Positions 1 through 11,853 of a stretch of 64,000 nucleotides of DNA are shown here, piece after piece. Under the pieces are notes generated by a model. It saw only the letters and a list, made by a program, of their open reading frames with translations. It had not been told where the DNA came from and did no database searches. A program made the position numbers and the translations under genes. This stretch comes from Fagopyrum homotropicum. Taxonomy: Eukaryota; Streptophyta; Magnoliopsida; Caryophyllales; Polygonaceae. The stretch is from assembly GCA_033239125.1 (NCBI GenBank), contig BSWB01000004.1:35027501-35091500 (forward strand). Reading direction: 5' to 3'. Within the stretch, counting starts at the first letter, position 1. The number at the start of each line of letters is the position of its first letter.

Positions 1-2549
1 CAAAGAAAGGAGGGATGATGGTCATAACCAACAAGAACAATGAGCTCATTCCTACACGAACCGTGACAGGATGGAGGATGTGCATAGATTACCCCAAGCT
101 AAACAACGCAACGAGGAAGGATCACTTCCCACTACCCTTCATCGACCAAATGCTTGAGAGGTTAGCACAACACTCACACTTTTGCTATCTTGACGGTTAT
201 AGTGGTTTCTTTCAGATCCCGATACATTCGGACGATCTAGAGAAGACCACATTCACGTGCCCGTGGGGTACGTTTGCTTATAGGAGAATGCCGTTTGGGC
301 TTTGCAACGCCCCAGCCACCTTTCAAAGGTGCATGATGGCTATATTCTCGGAGTACATAGAGGAAATCATGGAGGTTTTTATGGATGATTTTTCTGTTTA
401 TGGTTCCTCTTTTGATAATTGCCTTTCTAACCTCTCTCTTGTGCTACAAAGGTGTGAAGACACTAACCTAGTTCTAAATTGGGAGAAGTGTCAATTTATG
501 GTGAAAGAAGGCATTGTATTAGGACACTTAATCTCTAGTAGAGGGATTGAAGTAGATAAGGCTAAGATAGAGACTATAGAAAAGCTTCCTCCCCCAACTT
601 CGGTGAAAGGGATAAGAAGTTTTCTAGGACATGCTGGATTTTATAGACGATTTATAAAGGATTTCTCTAAGATATCAAAGCCGCTTACTAATCTATTGAT
701 GAAGGATGTAATTTTTGATTTTTCGCAGGAATGTTTAGATGCGTTTAATAAGATTCGGGAAGCTCTAATCTCATCCCCGATTATTCAACCTCCGGATTGG
801 AATCTTCCATTCGAGGTTATGTGTGACGCAAGTGACGTAGCTATAGGAGCTGTGCTTGGGCAAAAGAAGGAAGGACGAACCCACGCTATCTACTATGCTA
901 GCAAGACGCTAGATGAAGCGCAGCTCAACTACGCCACTACCGAGAAAGAATTTTTAGCAATTGTATATGCATTTGAAAAGTTTCGCTCTTATCTTGTAGG
1001 TGCAAAGGTGATTGTATACACGGATCATGCTGCGATCCGGTATTTACTTTCAAAGAAGGATGCGAAGCCAAGGCTAATTAGATGGATTCTTCTCCTACAA
1101 GAATTCGATATAGAGATCCATGACAAGAAGGGTTCGGAAAATTCTATTGCGGATCATTTGAGTCGTCTACCACATCTTGAGGACGACAATCTACCCATAG
1201 ATGACTCCTTTCCGGACGAGCACTTACATATTATAGAGGAGTGCATCGACAAGATTAGTAAAGGTAACGAACCATGGTTTGCTGATTTTGTTAACTATTT
1301 GGTTTGTCAGGAGATACTGCCCGGATTATCCTACGCACAAAGAAAGAAGTTCTTTAAGGATGTTCGGGAATACTTTTGGAATGAACCTCTCCTCTTTAAG
1401 AGAGGTCCGGATGGCATTATTCGGCGATGTGTGCCGGAAGATGAGATGCAAAGTGTCATCCGCCATTTTCATTCACTACCATGTGGAGGACACGCTAGTT
1501 CGAACAAGACTAGCGCTAAGGTATTGCAATCTGGATTCTTTTGGCCTACTTTATTTAAAGATGTGCAAACCTTTGTTTTCTGCTGCGATGCTTGTCAAAG
1601 AACAGGGAACATATCTAGGACAAACGAGATGCCTCTTAACAACATTCAAGAGGTGGAGATCTTTGACGTTTGGGGAGTAGACTTCATGGGACCTTTCCCA
1701 TCATCTTGTGGAAACCAATACATACTTCTAGCCGTAGATTATGTTTCGAGATGGGTTGAAGCAATAGCCTCTCCTACTAATGATGCCATGGTTGTGGTTA
1801 AGTTCTTTAACAAGACCATTTTCCCACGATTTGGGACACCACGGACTATCATTAGTGATGGAGGCTCTCACTTCATTGCCCGACGATTCGAAGCTCTATT
1901 AGCTAAGTATGGGGTGACTCGCAAGATCGCCACCCCTTACCATCCACAAACAAGTGGACAAGTGGAGATTTCAAACCGGGAGATTAAAGGAATCCTAGAG
2001 AAGACGGTTTCAAGGACAAGGAAGGATTGGTCTTTGAAGCTAGATGATGCATTATGGGCATACCGGACTGCATATAAGACTCCCATAAGTACGACGCCAT
2101 ACAACCTTGTGTACGGGAAGTCTTGTCAGTTGCCGGTAGAGTTGGAGCATAAGGCGTATTGGGCAATAAAGTGGTTGAACTTCGGCATGAAGGAGGCAGG
2201 AGAGAAGCGTCTCTTGGACCTTAACGAGCTTGAAGAACTTCGCTTGAACGCCTACGAAAACGCCAAGATATATAAAGAAAGAGTGAAGCGTTGGCATGAT
2301 AAGCATATCATTCCAAAGGACCTCAAAGAAGGAGATCAAGTTCTCCTCTTCAATTCAAGACTTCGTCTCTTTCCAGGTAACCTTAAATCTCGTTGAACTG
2401 GACCTTATCTAATCAAACGTGTTTTCTCCCATGGTGTAGTTGAAGTATGGGGTGAAAAGGGCGGAAGCTTTAAGGTGAAAGGTCAACGACTCAAGAAGTA
2501 CTCACCGGAACTCCAAGCTGAAGAGTTCGCACCTACCGCACTTGAATAG
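1..2549 (+). pseudogene. pol: Athila pol: reverse transcriptase, RNase H, integrase (5'-partial)
   Basis: The polyprotein segment would copy element RNA into DNA and insert it in the nucleus. Numbering from base 15, RT spans about residues 1-235 with FMDD at 122-125. RNase H spans about 265-385 (FEVMCDASD, YTDHAAIRYLL, IADHLSR). Integrase has an HHCC zinc site (H484/H486, H493, C524, C527), the catalytic triad D556, D615 and E651 with D,D-35-E spacing, and a GPY-type tail. A TGA at 2394-2396 replaces a tryptophan codon of the RWTGPY motif. The frame then stays open to TAG at 2547-2549. Apart from that stop and the window edge, the frame is intact, so decay is slight. Protease and the RT start lie beyond the left edge. 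Confidence 0.93.
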
Positions 2550-3375
2550 GTGTAAGTACGGTCTAGCTAAGGACCTTAAACAAGCGCTTCTTGGGAGGCA
2601 ACCCAAGGTATTGCACTTATGTTTTTGTTTTTGATTCGTAGATTAGAGTAGTTTAGACGTTTTTGTTTTGTTTTGCCTTCGTTACCTTCCCGTATGTTCG
2701 TGTTTTTGGATATAGGATCAATGGAAGAGGCAAGGGAGAAGGAAAAGTTAGAAGAAATTGACGAAACTTGGACTTTGGCGCATTACAGAGAGTTCCACGG
2801 CCAAAACCATGGCCGTGACAGCTACAGTGACCGTAATTTGCAAAAGCCTGAGAAAAATCACCAAAACCACGGTTCCGTACATTTCCACGGCCGTGGAAAC
2901 CCCCGAGTGACCGTAATTTTCCAAAAATTTTACGGCCACTATATAAACCACGTTTCTTCACAAAGAACACAAAAATACCCAATTCCACGCCCCAAAATCG
3001 CCGAAAACGACTCCTTCTCTCAAATCTACGTTTGTTAATCGTTTCGAACGATTATTTAACCCAAAGTGAAGCAAATTCAACCATCTACAAGATCCAAGCA
3101 ACAAATCGAGTGGACAATCACTTGAGAAGACGGAATTTGGATTTTAAAATCCAAAAACCTAGGTTTTCTTCTTTCTTCTTCACTTTGTCGATTTCAGTCA
3201 ATTTCGCAAGAATTTCTAGGAGAACTGATTGGAACTGGATTGGAATTAGTCTAGGGCTACTGTCTGTTGATTTTGGTGTTGATTGAGTGGATTTTGAGAA
3301 ATTACGAGCCGAACCACGGTCACTGGGCATTCCACGGCCGTGGAAACCAAGAACAGGCCGTAATTTTGGATAGAA
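2550..3375 (+). other. pol-ORF3 spacer of element A with palindromic motifs
   Basis: Noncoding spacer. It carries perfect CCACGGCCGTGG at 2885-2896 and 3332-3343, split and degenerate copies at 2797-2820 and around 2869, and several GACCGTAATTT-like partners (about 2829, 2909). The corresponding spacer of B (58190-59017) has the same arrangement. Short open frames here (for example 2673-3038) are not supported as genes because they only track the repeated motif. Confidence 0.6.
2590..2607 (+). other. Conserved hairpin after pol
   Basis: CTTGGG, loop AGGCAA, CCCAAG: a perfect 6-bp stem about 40 bases after the pol stop. It sits in a well-conserved stretch (AAGCGCTTCTTGGGAGGCAA). The same structure follows pol in elements B and C. 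Function is unknown. Confidence 0.6.
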
Positions 3376-4480
3376 AATGGATTTGGTTAGGTGAATGTCT
3401 GCTAGAACCCATAAGAGAAAAGGGGATGCTTCCTTCTCCTCCTAGGTACCCCCTAGTGAGCCACCATCACCCCCACCCCCTAGAATTCCAAAGATCCATA
3501 ACGATTACCTCGATGCCTTAGAAGGATCGAGAACAGAGCGGTCATAGGACCACGATATTTGCTTCTTGAGGAGTTAGAGCCACTGAATGTGGTAGGTGAC
3601 CTTACTTGGTTACTAGATAGAGTTGGTTTGATCATCTTCTCCGCCATTCGGGAAGATGCATATGAGGAGATCACTAGAGAGTTTGTGATCTCTTTTGAGC
3701 ACAGTCACGTAGATAGGACAGTTTCCTTTCGACTGATGGAGAGGAACTATGAGTTTTCGATCCTAGAGTTTGGAGTCTTCTTTGGGTTCCATGAGACCTT
3801 CAATGGTCGTTTCCCTAGCGGTGTATACGCTAAGGATTTCTAGGAGGACATTGCCATGATTTACGCCAGCAAGGACCGCTGGCAACCTGCTGATACCAAG
3901 GCTAAGCTCATCTACCACTTAGCCTTGAAGATAGCCCACCCAGTACTTTCTGAGTGTCTCTTCCCTAGGACTGAGACTCCTCAGAAGATCAAGACTGATG
4001 AGTTGTTTTTGTTGTATTGTATGCTGTATGGTAGGCCTGCTGACTGTGCCACCCTCTTAGCTTCTACCATGAGTAAGCTGAAGAACAAGAGGGCTGCCAA
4101 TATCGGATATGGTGGGATGGTCACCCACATTGCTAGACAGCTAGGTATCGACTTTTCTGCATGTACTAGGATAGCAGCTAGACCATTAGGACTTCAGAGC
4201 CTCATGACTAGAGGTTTAATCTTTCCTAGGCATAGAGGTCCACCTACCGCTGACATGCCTTGGGAGGGTAGAGGAGGTAGAGGTGTTACATGGCTTCCCG
4301 AGTATTCCATTATGGCTGGACGCCATAATTGGAAGGAGACATTCGCTGCTATGCATGCGAATAGATTAGTAGTACCTCCGTACGTTCCCCCTGAGATGCC
4401 AGCTGCAAATGAGGAGGAGATGAGAGGAGGTGAGGAGCACGACTTTGGTACTTTTCCGGATCAGCCGGACACATTTCCCG
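3376..4480 (+). pseudogene. ATHILA-type third ORF of element A, broken and 3'-truncated
   Basis: The frame starts MDLVR and is homologous to the third ORF of B (58189-56665, minus) and, more distantly, C (35602-37002). Conserved landmarks are the FVISFEHSHVDRTVSFRLM region, then KAKLIYHLALKIAH, TETPQKIK and GGMVTHIARQLGID. In-frame stops occur near the N-terminus and at 3841-3843 (a Trp-to-stop change before EDIAMIY). At about 4480 the ORF3 homology ends and the frame continues for some 16 codons through antisense PBS and LTR sequence. The position after pol is the 'env' slot of Athila elements, but I see no signal peptide or membrane segment. The match is to the ATHILA ORF-1 family, function unknown. 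Confidence 0.8.
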
Positions 4481-4491
4481 ACCTAAACCAA

Positions 4492-4510
4492 ATCCCCGGC
4501 AACGGCGCCA
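4492..4510 (-). other. Primer binding site, tRNA-Asp type (antisense)
   Basis: On the minus strand this reads TGGCGCCGTTGCCGGGGAT, the Athila PBS matching the 3' end of tRNA-Asp. It lies six bases from the U5 end of the LTR at 4517-6178. It therefore belongs to a minus-strand element whose body should lie to the left, where plus-strand element A is found instead. Confidence 0.9.
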
Positions 4511-4516
4511 AAAACT

Positions 4517-6178
4517 TGTTCACCACTTAGCGTGCGTGCAAATAAGTCTTAAATTTATAAAACTAGAAATCAAGCAAGCGAACCCGCAGTGTACGGATTG
4601 ATGTAGTTAAGCAAGAATTCCAGAGTATCGAACACAGGGATTTGGGGGGAACAAATTCAATTATAAGTTGTCAAGCAAGTAAAAGAGTGAAGCTTTGCAA
4701 ATATATTGGGAAAACAACAACCCTAAAGATCCAGGTATCTAATTGTGGAAATCGATTCAAGATATTCTATAAGTATAAGGACAGAGTTAAGAATTGCAAA
4801 GGTATGCTAAAGTAAAGCAATGTACGGTGAAGTTCCAAGGCTTTATATGACTTATCTAAAGACACTCTCTATAAAGGTTGTTGAGGCTTCAGTATAGAAA
4901 GGATCTATGAATAAGAATTAATATCAAATACCCAAACTTGTAACCCAAGGATCAAGACTAACTAAACCGATTAAGGTTGTGACACTCGAAATCGAAGTAG
5001 AGGTTGTTGAGGCTTCACTACTACCTAGAAAAGGGCAAACCTAGACTAGATTAAAGCTAATCTTTAACCTTGGATCAAAGTAAAAGCAAAGTTCGTAAAC
5101 TGGTGTAAATTACGGGCAGATCTTGAGTTCCACGGCCATGGAACCTCAAGAACAGACCGTGATTTTAGTTCGTCGGCGAATATCTCTAACTCTCAGGGTC
5201 CAATCTGTTTACGATTGAACTATCATCATCTAAACTACAATTATTAACCCTTCTTAGAATTGCTAAAGGGTTTTAGCCAATAACAGTCATTATAATATCA
5301 AATTCAAGATTTAGAAGAATGAAAGATGAAAACCTTCGAAAACCTTCAATAAATCTCAAATCCACAAACAAGGGCAATAATGTATATCAGATTTGAAATA
5401 AACACAAACCAATAACAATCCTCGATAAGAACAAAGAACGGGATGTCAATCCGTATTCAAATCAAACCTAAGGATAAAAGGCGCAACTTCCGCCACAAAC
5501 CACTTCCAAATCTTCAAACCTCGTGAATCTCCGTTTGCCAATGCAAAATCTCCGGACGTCCAATGCAGCCCTAAGCGCGTGTAAGCCGAAGTGCCGAAAT
5601 CTCTCTCCTCCAGCCCTTTTATAAGGAAGGGTAAAATAACTGTCCGGCCCATATGCATAAATGATGTGTCAATATTTTATTCGTCAAAAGATCGCCTAAA
5701 TCACGGTCTCCTGGAGTTCCACGCCCGTGGTTTAGAGCGTGGAAGTGGATTACGGTTCTTCATGATTTCCATGACCGTACTTTATACCGTGTAAGTCTCT
5801 GGAATACTCCACGTTCATGTTGCCAAGATCCACGGCCGTGGTTTTGGGCATGGACTTCTCTACGACCGTATTTTAGAGCGTGGAAGCGTAAATTGCTTGT
5901 GGTTTCCTTTGTGTCGTGCCATTCCTCAACCTAGCATCTCCCTTGGCTTCTTTGATGTGTCCTTAATCCTTGGATGTGCTCAATTCTCCAATCTCTCTCA
6001 ATTTGTTCGGTTTTAGCTCTTATTCACCTATAATCAACACACAGCTTATGTAGACCTCTATATCGACAATATAGACAAACTAGCTAATAATTACTTCAAT
6101 GCCTTATCAATGAACACTATAATGGATGAAAATCAACTAGAAAAAGTGCCTCGAATATCGCAATATTTCATGCTAACA
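4517..6178 (-). repeat. Athila 5' LTR, minus strand (1662 bp)
   Basis: Ends are TGTTAGCA (minus-strand start, at 6178) and GGTGAACA (at 4517). It is homologous throughout to the LTR of B (44380-46047) and, more diverged, to the E LTR (23140-24822). A PBS flanks the U5 end and no polypurine tract flanks the U3 end, so it is a 5' LTR. It includes CCACGGCCGTGG at 5830-5841 and one-mismatch copies at 5130-5141 and 5719-5730. The other LTR of this copy is not in the window. Confidence 0.9.
5616..5623 (-). promoter_or_regulatory. TATA box of the Athila LTR at 4517-6178
   Basis: Minus strand reads TATAAAAG, at the same LTR position as TATAAAAAG in the B LTR (45481-45489) and TATAAAAA in the E LTR (23698-23705). 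It is the likely RNA polymerase II promoter core. Confidence 0.6.
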
Positions 6179-8307
6179 AGTACCTCTATTTCTCATTAAA
6201 CTTTTATATATACACTTTTCGTAATCATCTTATTGGGGTAATACCGGATCCATATAACAGCCTTTCGTCATTCAACTTTACTCCTTCTTATGTTTATTCT
6301 AGCCAACATGTAGATTCCATCTGCAATCACATTTCACCAAGGCTTTCAATCATACTCTCTATGTTTGTGCCGCCTCTGTAATTCCAATTATTCTGTGTCA
6401 CATCTTTAACCACAAGGGTTTTCCCTGTCAATCTAGACAGTTGTACCCCACCTTTTCTCGGAGGAGCACCATCAGTCCTACTTGTGTGGAATGCTAAGAC
6501 ATAGGACATGTTCACAATCATCTGTTTCTTCTTACTCTTCTAGTTCTTCCTACAGGGATCCCTTCATACTAACTTTGATATGTATCTTTCCTTAGTCAGT
6601 AGTAAGTAACTACTCACAACAATTTCCTTTACACCATTACTATCACCAATGGTCATTACCGACCGTCAAGAGCTTCTCTTTAAATTCTTTATTAGAGTTA
6701 TCAAATTGGACTCATTCAATATTACCATCAAGGCTACTAGTACTTGTATTGATTTAACTTCACCATTGTCGTCGTTGATCTCTGGAAGAAATTCACCAGA
6801 TGTCGGTAAAATTCCTTTATAACCTTATGGTTATTCTTCTTATCTGTCAACTAACCATCACTAGTTAGCCAGCACGTGTAAATTCTCTATTGTTACCAAT
6901 TATTCTGTAGTTGACCTTCAATAAGATCATAGACTTACCTTTTCTTCTATCTCTTTTGAGGTTTGATATACAAGGTGAAAATATATCTCTTCCATTTATA
7001 CTCTCTTAGTTCCTTCTACAAATTACACTCCCATAAGAGTACTATACTCTTACGAGTCTAGTTGTATCTTCGTCTCCCGTCTACGGACTTATAAATTCTT
7101 CTACAATGACTTTTAGGTATTTCTCCATGATACTTTTTACCCAAGTTATTGTCCACTTTCGGTTCTCTGTTATGACCCGCTAGTGTTATGAACCTAAATC
7201 CCTTCGTGAGTGAGAAGTTATTAGAGACCCTCTTTTTCCCCAAGACTATTCTCCTACACACTCCTTCCTTGGGGTGTTGCTTGTACTTCCACCATTATAG
7301 AAATCCAGTCTTTGTTGTATCCTGATCCTTGTTGTAATTCTTGTGTCTCTAGGAGGTCACACCACTTCCATGTTGGTGAAATCGGCATTCACCTTTCTAG
7401 CAACCTGTAAGCTTCCATTTTGCGGGTCTTTAATTCTTCATATCGGGATGGACAATGTATCTTATCTTGACTCCTACGCTTATGATTGTCTCGGTTTCCC
7501 ATCTTGATTGTGGTGGCAAGTAGCTTGTCGAGAGTGATCATATTCCACTATGCTTCTAGCCTCAAACTTTCACCTTCTGGTCCGTCATTAAGCTTAGATT
7601 TAATGCCTCTTGTTTGGATCGCTACTATATTTCACCTTGACCTACATGCCTATGTGTGTTTCTGAAGGCATCCCCTTTGTTTGCAACATTGCTTTACACC
7701 ATCTTGAAAGAACCTATGGGTTGTCACTTCCAATTTGTATACTTACCGGTCATCCAACGCGTTGCCGGAACTACTCCTATGTATATTCTTCATTTGATCC
7801 TATCGAGTTGACTCGGGATTCCCTTCTTGTCATCGTAGTTGGTGTTGTCTTTTAGGCTTCACTTTTCCGTCTCGACGTTCCTCAACAAGCTCGAAGGAGT
7901 TATCCGCCGTTCGTCTACCCTAATGCTCATAAGATGTGCATACTAATCCTCACGTTGACACCCTTCAAAGTCTACTGAGATGTGTCAATGTGGTGAGAAA
8001 CTCATTATGTTATCTCCGTTAAGGACATAATATAAATATAAGTTCTACTAATCCTTGGCATATACTTATCTATATCACATATCTTTATAATCAAGCTAAT
8101 AAGTCAACACAATATTTCTAAAAGTACTAAGGTGTTGAGATCCGCGATAGTAGTGGTGGTCAGCCGCACTTTCTATCCCCAACTAGACTATGCATGCATT
8201 TGAGAACCAAAAGTCTTTTTTTTAAAACTCAAATCCCTTTTCGGGTTCTGCTTAATTACTTATTCGGTCTTTCAGAAGATTTCAAGTGTCATTGTTGTCA
8301 ACCTAGA
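6179..8307 (-). pseudogene. Degenerate 5' untranslated and gag region of a Tekay-like gypsy element
   Basis: The stretch lies just inside the PBS at 8308-8319. Its first 200 bases on the minus strand match the post-PBS leader of element F (20064-20240), including a shared GATCTCA(A/G)CA block and the sequence after TCAGAGCTCTAGGTTG. Further in, short basic and Glu/Arg-rich stretches suggest gag, but no frame stays open beyond about 80 codons and I could not confirm a capsid domain or zinc knuckle. It is cut off at 6178 by the Athila LTR. Confidence 0.5.
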
Positions 8308-8319
8308 GCTCTGATACCA
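8308..8319 (-). other. Primer binding site, tRNA-iMet type
   Basis: Minus strand reads TGGTATCAGAGC, the usual initiator-Met PBS of chromoviral gypsy elements, three bases from the LTR end at 8323. Confidence 0.85.
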
Positions 8320-8322
8320 TGT

Positions 8323-10797
8323 TGTAACACCCTGAATTCTCAGAACTCGGGACATTACTGGCTAGGACCTCACAATGGGTCCCGACCTTAGTTTGACAAT
8401 AGTTTTACTAGGATCTTGCAACAAGACACAAATAAGAAAAACTGAAATTAATAAAATATTATTTTTCAAGAGATGAATGCAACAACGTCTAACAACCCAC
8501 AATGCTTAAACAACTTAAAAGTCTAATTGTCATAATAAGTAGAAAGAAATGATAAACAAACACCCAACCCCACTCTAAGGAGTACGGAGACCCGGGTGAC
8601 CACTACTTCTGGATCATTCAGTTGCTGCTCTAACCTGCGGTAAATCTAAACAACACAACAAAACAACCATTAGCTAGCTATCTAAACGTTAGGCAAATGA
8701 GAATAGCACACACACATCATAGAAAAAGTAAAACACACATCATGCTTTCAAACAATCCATTTATTATCTTTACTTAGGTCATTCAATCTTACTAATGATA
8801 CTTATGTTGTGACACGAGGGATTCCCAAACCTCGCTCCGGCCCCGTGTAACCATCAGGAATGGATCCGATAGCTCTCACCTTGTACTTGTATGGTCTGGG
8901 TATAGAGAACCTCCAAGTCTCCTGGCAGAGCTGGGTAGTGATGTCACGGCCCGTTATACATACACTTGGGCCATAAAAAAATAATAATAACAATCGTCCT
9001 ATGAAGCTGTTATTATAAAAACACAGCACACACACCACTATCGTCATTCAACTAACATCCAGAAACTAGCTAAGTAAGTCGCAAGGACTTACCTGAATCA
9101 ACTCTCAAATCCCGTTATCTCGATTCGGCCTGTAACCGTAGAAACTCAAACGCCTGTTATACAAGGCAAGTGGATCAACAATGTATCCCACTTTCTTAGA
9201 AGCTCCAAAATCTAAGATATATAATCGATCATAAAGAAATTACCAAAATACCCTTATACGTGTAATTGACCATTTTACCCCTGGTCCCGAAACTCTATAA
9301 GATTTTATAACAAAGCTCCAAACTATTCTTTGGAACTCAAAACCACCCTCTCACGCTAAAAGAAGTTTGTTAAAGCTTTAGAAGTGTTAGTCACATTGTT
9401 GACTTTCATAAAAAGTCCCTAAGGTCCGACTTTGGCTTAAGATACGAGGCTCGAATAAAAATGTAGTAATTCTACAAAATTTTAAAGGTATTCTATGATA
9501 TGCCCTCTACCCATATGAAGAAAGATATCTCAAAAACTAGCAACAACAACTCTTACAAAAATCTCCAAAGATGCTTCCAAAAACCAGAAATCTATACTTC
9601 GCCAAAATTCTAAGTATTTTCACATCAGTCCAACCAGCCTACTTTGAACCTTTATAAATCCAGATCCGACCGTTGTATCGACTTCAAAATTTTGATACAT
9701 CCAAGTATATATATCCATCTATATCATACTAGAAATTGAACGGTAGATTATGTCTCTAAGGTATCGAAATATGGTCTTAAAGATGACTATTCCCCACTGA
9801 TTTCTGGAACTAAGACTCCAATAACAGCAAATGATCCCACTTACCTCTACTCCAATTCTACTCTTACAGTTTCTTCTATTTCACATAACAAGAAGGAGAT
9901 CAAGCTTACCCCACTGTAGACGACGGAATCAGCAAGGGCTCGACCTCGTTATTGTCGTCTTCCGAGGGCTAATGGAAGGGCAGCTTGGCTCTCTGTTGTA
10001 CTGTCCAAGCAGATCGTGAAGGATCACGTCTCTGGGTGTGCAAAATTCGTCTACACAGTTCATCGGGTCATCAGTGTGTACCCTCATCTTCTGGGTCCAA
10101 AGCTGAAGGAGGAAGGAGCACTTACCTACTGCGGCGGAGGAGGAGCATTGTGCCAGCGGTCGAAGCAGAAGGGTATCTGCCCGGTTCGTGTGGTGTGTGC
10201 TCCGGTGCTGAAGACTTCAGCCGTTACGATGGCGGAGGGAGGAGCGTCGACGTCTCTGCGTTGAAGGAGGTGAGACTCCAGCCGTTACGATGGCGAGATA
10301 CGGACTAATAGAAGAGAGGGAGAGATTGGTGCTCACCTTATTGTTGAAGACGGAGCGGATCCCGGTACCGATGAAGAACTTCCGCTAGTTGCAATCGCTC
10401 GGAATTTGGTGGTCTTGCTGTTAGCGCCGATCGTGCAGAAGGAGGGAAGGAGGAGACAACAGTTACGTATGTGGGTGAATTAGGGTAGAGTCATTAGGTT
10501 AGGATAAAATTAATTAAGAGAGGATTAGGGTAAAGATAGGGTGTTTGGGCCGGTGGCCTAATTATAATGGGCCTAGTCCGCTGGCCTGTCCATCCCGCAA
10601 ATGTTTAGCTGCGACGTGAGTCGTACTCGTACGGAATTTTGATCGGGTTACAAAATTATCATTTTATGTGAATTAAGGTCACATAAAATGATAGATTTTA
10701 GTGTTGTTTTAATTTGTTTAAAATTAAGAACGGTTAGAGGATCGGAATCCGGTTCGATCGGGTTCTAAACGGAAATTAAATATTTCCGGGTATTACA
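8323..10797 (-). repeat. Tekay-like gypsy LTR, minus strand (2475 bp)
   Basis: The minus strand begins TGTAATACCC at 10797 and ends GGGTGTTACA at 8323. On the left it is flanked by a PBS and gag leader (acting as a 5' LTR). On the right it is flanked by a polypurine stretch and the integrase tail (acting as a 3' LTR). One LTR is thus shared by two element bodies. A GC-rich section around 9900-10450 holds short open frames that I regard as LTR noise. Confidence 0.85.
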
Positions 10798-10803
10798 TCA
10801 GTG

Positions 10804-10816
10804 CCCTCTTAAAATA
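10804..10816 (-). other. Polypurine tract next to the shared Tekay LTR
   Basis: The minus strand reads AAGAGGGCAC just before the LTR, following TTTCGGGACGAAAT, a layout typical of chromoviral 3' ends. It marks 8323-10797 as 3' LTR for the integrase-bearing body on the right. Confidence 0.6.
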
Positions 10817-11006
10817 AATTTCGTCCCGAAACTAAGAATTATGTATCTAATCAAACGATTTTCTTTGTATAACATGGTTTTATTAAGTCCCATTTTCTAA
10901 CATGCAACTACTCAATCATCATACTTAGGCACACGTCACATAAAACATAATCATTCAATCCAATATAAAAAAAACATGCAAAGTCACACAAAACAACATC
11001 CGAGTA

Positions 11007-11848
11007 CTAACTCGTCGGTACAGAAGCAGTAACTAACCCTGCGAAGAACTCATGATAATTACGCCTAAAACTCTCCTCTGTCTCCCAAGTGGCCTCATCG
11101 GCTCCTCGTCTAGACCACTAGATCCTCAACATCGGTATCTCCTTGGACCGCAGACGTCTAGTATTGCGCTCCAGGACCGCTACCGGGTACTCCAAAAAGA
11201 TATGATTTGGCTCAACTATCACACCCTCATGGTTGATGACGTGTCTCGGGTCTGGGATGTACTCTCTCAATTGAGATACATGGAAGACCGGATGGACACC
11301 CTCTAGTCTTGACGGTAGTGCTAAAAGGTAAGCAACCTCTCCAACTCTCTCCAAGATCTTAAAAGGTCCGACATAACGGGGACTCAACTTCCCCTTAATG
11401 CCGAAACGCTGGAGTCCTCTCGTCGGTGACACTCTCAACCACACCTAGGCACCCACCCTAAACTCCAAGGGTCGACGCCTTTTGTCAGCGTAGGATTTCT
11501 GGCAACTCTGAGCTGCTAACATCCGCTCCCGGACCAGGACAATCCGAGCAATGTCATCTTGTATCTGATCTGGAGCTACTCCATCAACTCTGCTAGGCTC
11601 ACCCCAACATAATGGTGTGTGACATCTCCGCCCGTACAAAGCCTTATAAGGGGCAATCCCAATAGACGCGTGCCAACTTTATTATATGAAAACTCTACTA
11701 GTGGAAGATGATCTGGCCATACCTGTCCCCAATCTAGTACACAAGCCCGCAGCATGTCCTCTAACATCTGGATGGTCCTCTCACACTGACCGTCAATCTG
11801 TGGGTGGTAAGCAGTAGTAAAGTGGAGACTCGTCCCTTAAGCAGTATG
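11007..11848 (-). pseudogene. pol: Tekay-like integrase C-terminus with chromodomain tail
   Basis: Minus-strand reading begins inside the integrase core (HFTTAYHPQ, DGQCERTIQMLEDMLRAC), continues through WPDHLPLVEFSYN and YGRRCHTPLCW to the GPY region LSPRYVGPFKILERVGEVAY and HPVFHVSQLREYIPDP. It ends in a chromodomain-like segment (WSRRGADEATWETEESFRR) with TAG at 11007-11009. Frameshifts near 11640 and 11445 and one in-frame TAG break it. Everything upstream (gag, PR, RT, RNase H and most of integrase) has been deleted. The chromodomain identifies a chromovirus, a lineage whose chromodomain is thought to steer integration to heterochromatin. Confidence 0.88.
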
Positions 11849-11853
11849 TACAT

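Larger units (their letters stand above)
1..4480 (+). mobile_element. Athila-type Ty3/gypsy element A, partial
   Basis: The plus-strand element enters from the left edge, so its 5' LTR, gag and protease lie outside. It contains RT, RNase H and integrase, a spacer with palindromic motifs, and an ATHILA-type third ORF. Protein similarity to element B in this window and the shared CCACGGCCGTGG motifs put A and B in one family. It does not end in its own 3' LTR: at about 4480 the third ORF runs into the reversed PBS and LTR of another Athila copy, so the 3' end was lost by rearrangement. Assignment to Athila is by motif recognition, without a database search. Confidence 0.9.

Noticed and set aside
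61..2300. Long antisense ORFs opposite pol (also opposite the pol of B and C)
   Set aside because: They mirror the codon structure of the sense gene and have no independent support.
2797..3343. Repeated CCACGGCCGTGG units as a CRISPR-like array
   Set aside because: Repeats are 12 bp, irregularly spaced, spread over LTR and coding parts of plant retroelements, with no cas genes.
7058..7855. ORFs of 62-81 residues on both strands
   Set aside because: Lie in degenerate gag leader sequence; no domain recognised.
9831..10308. Overlapping ORFs of 62-107 residues in the GC-rich part of the Tekay LTR
   Set aside because: No recognisable domain and located inside an LTR.
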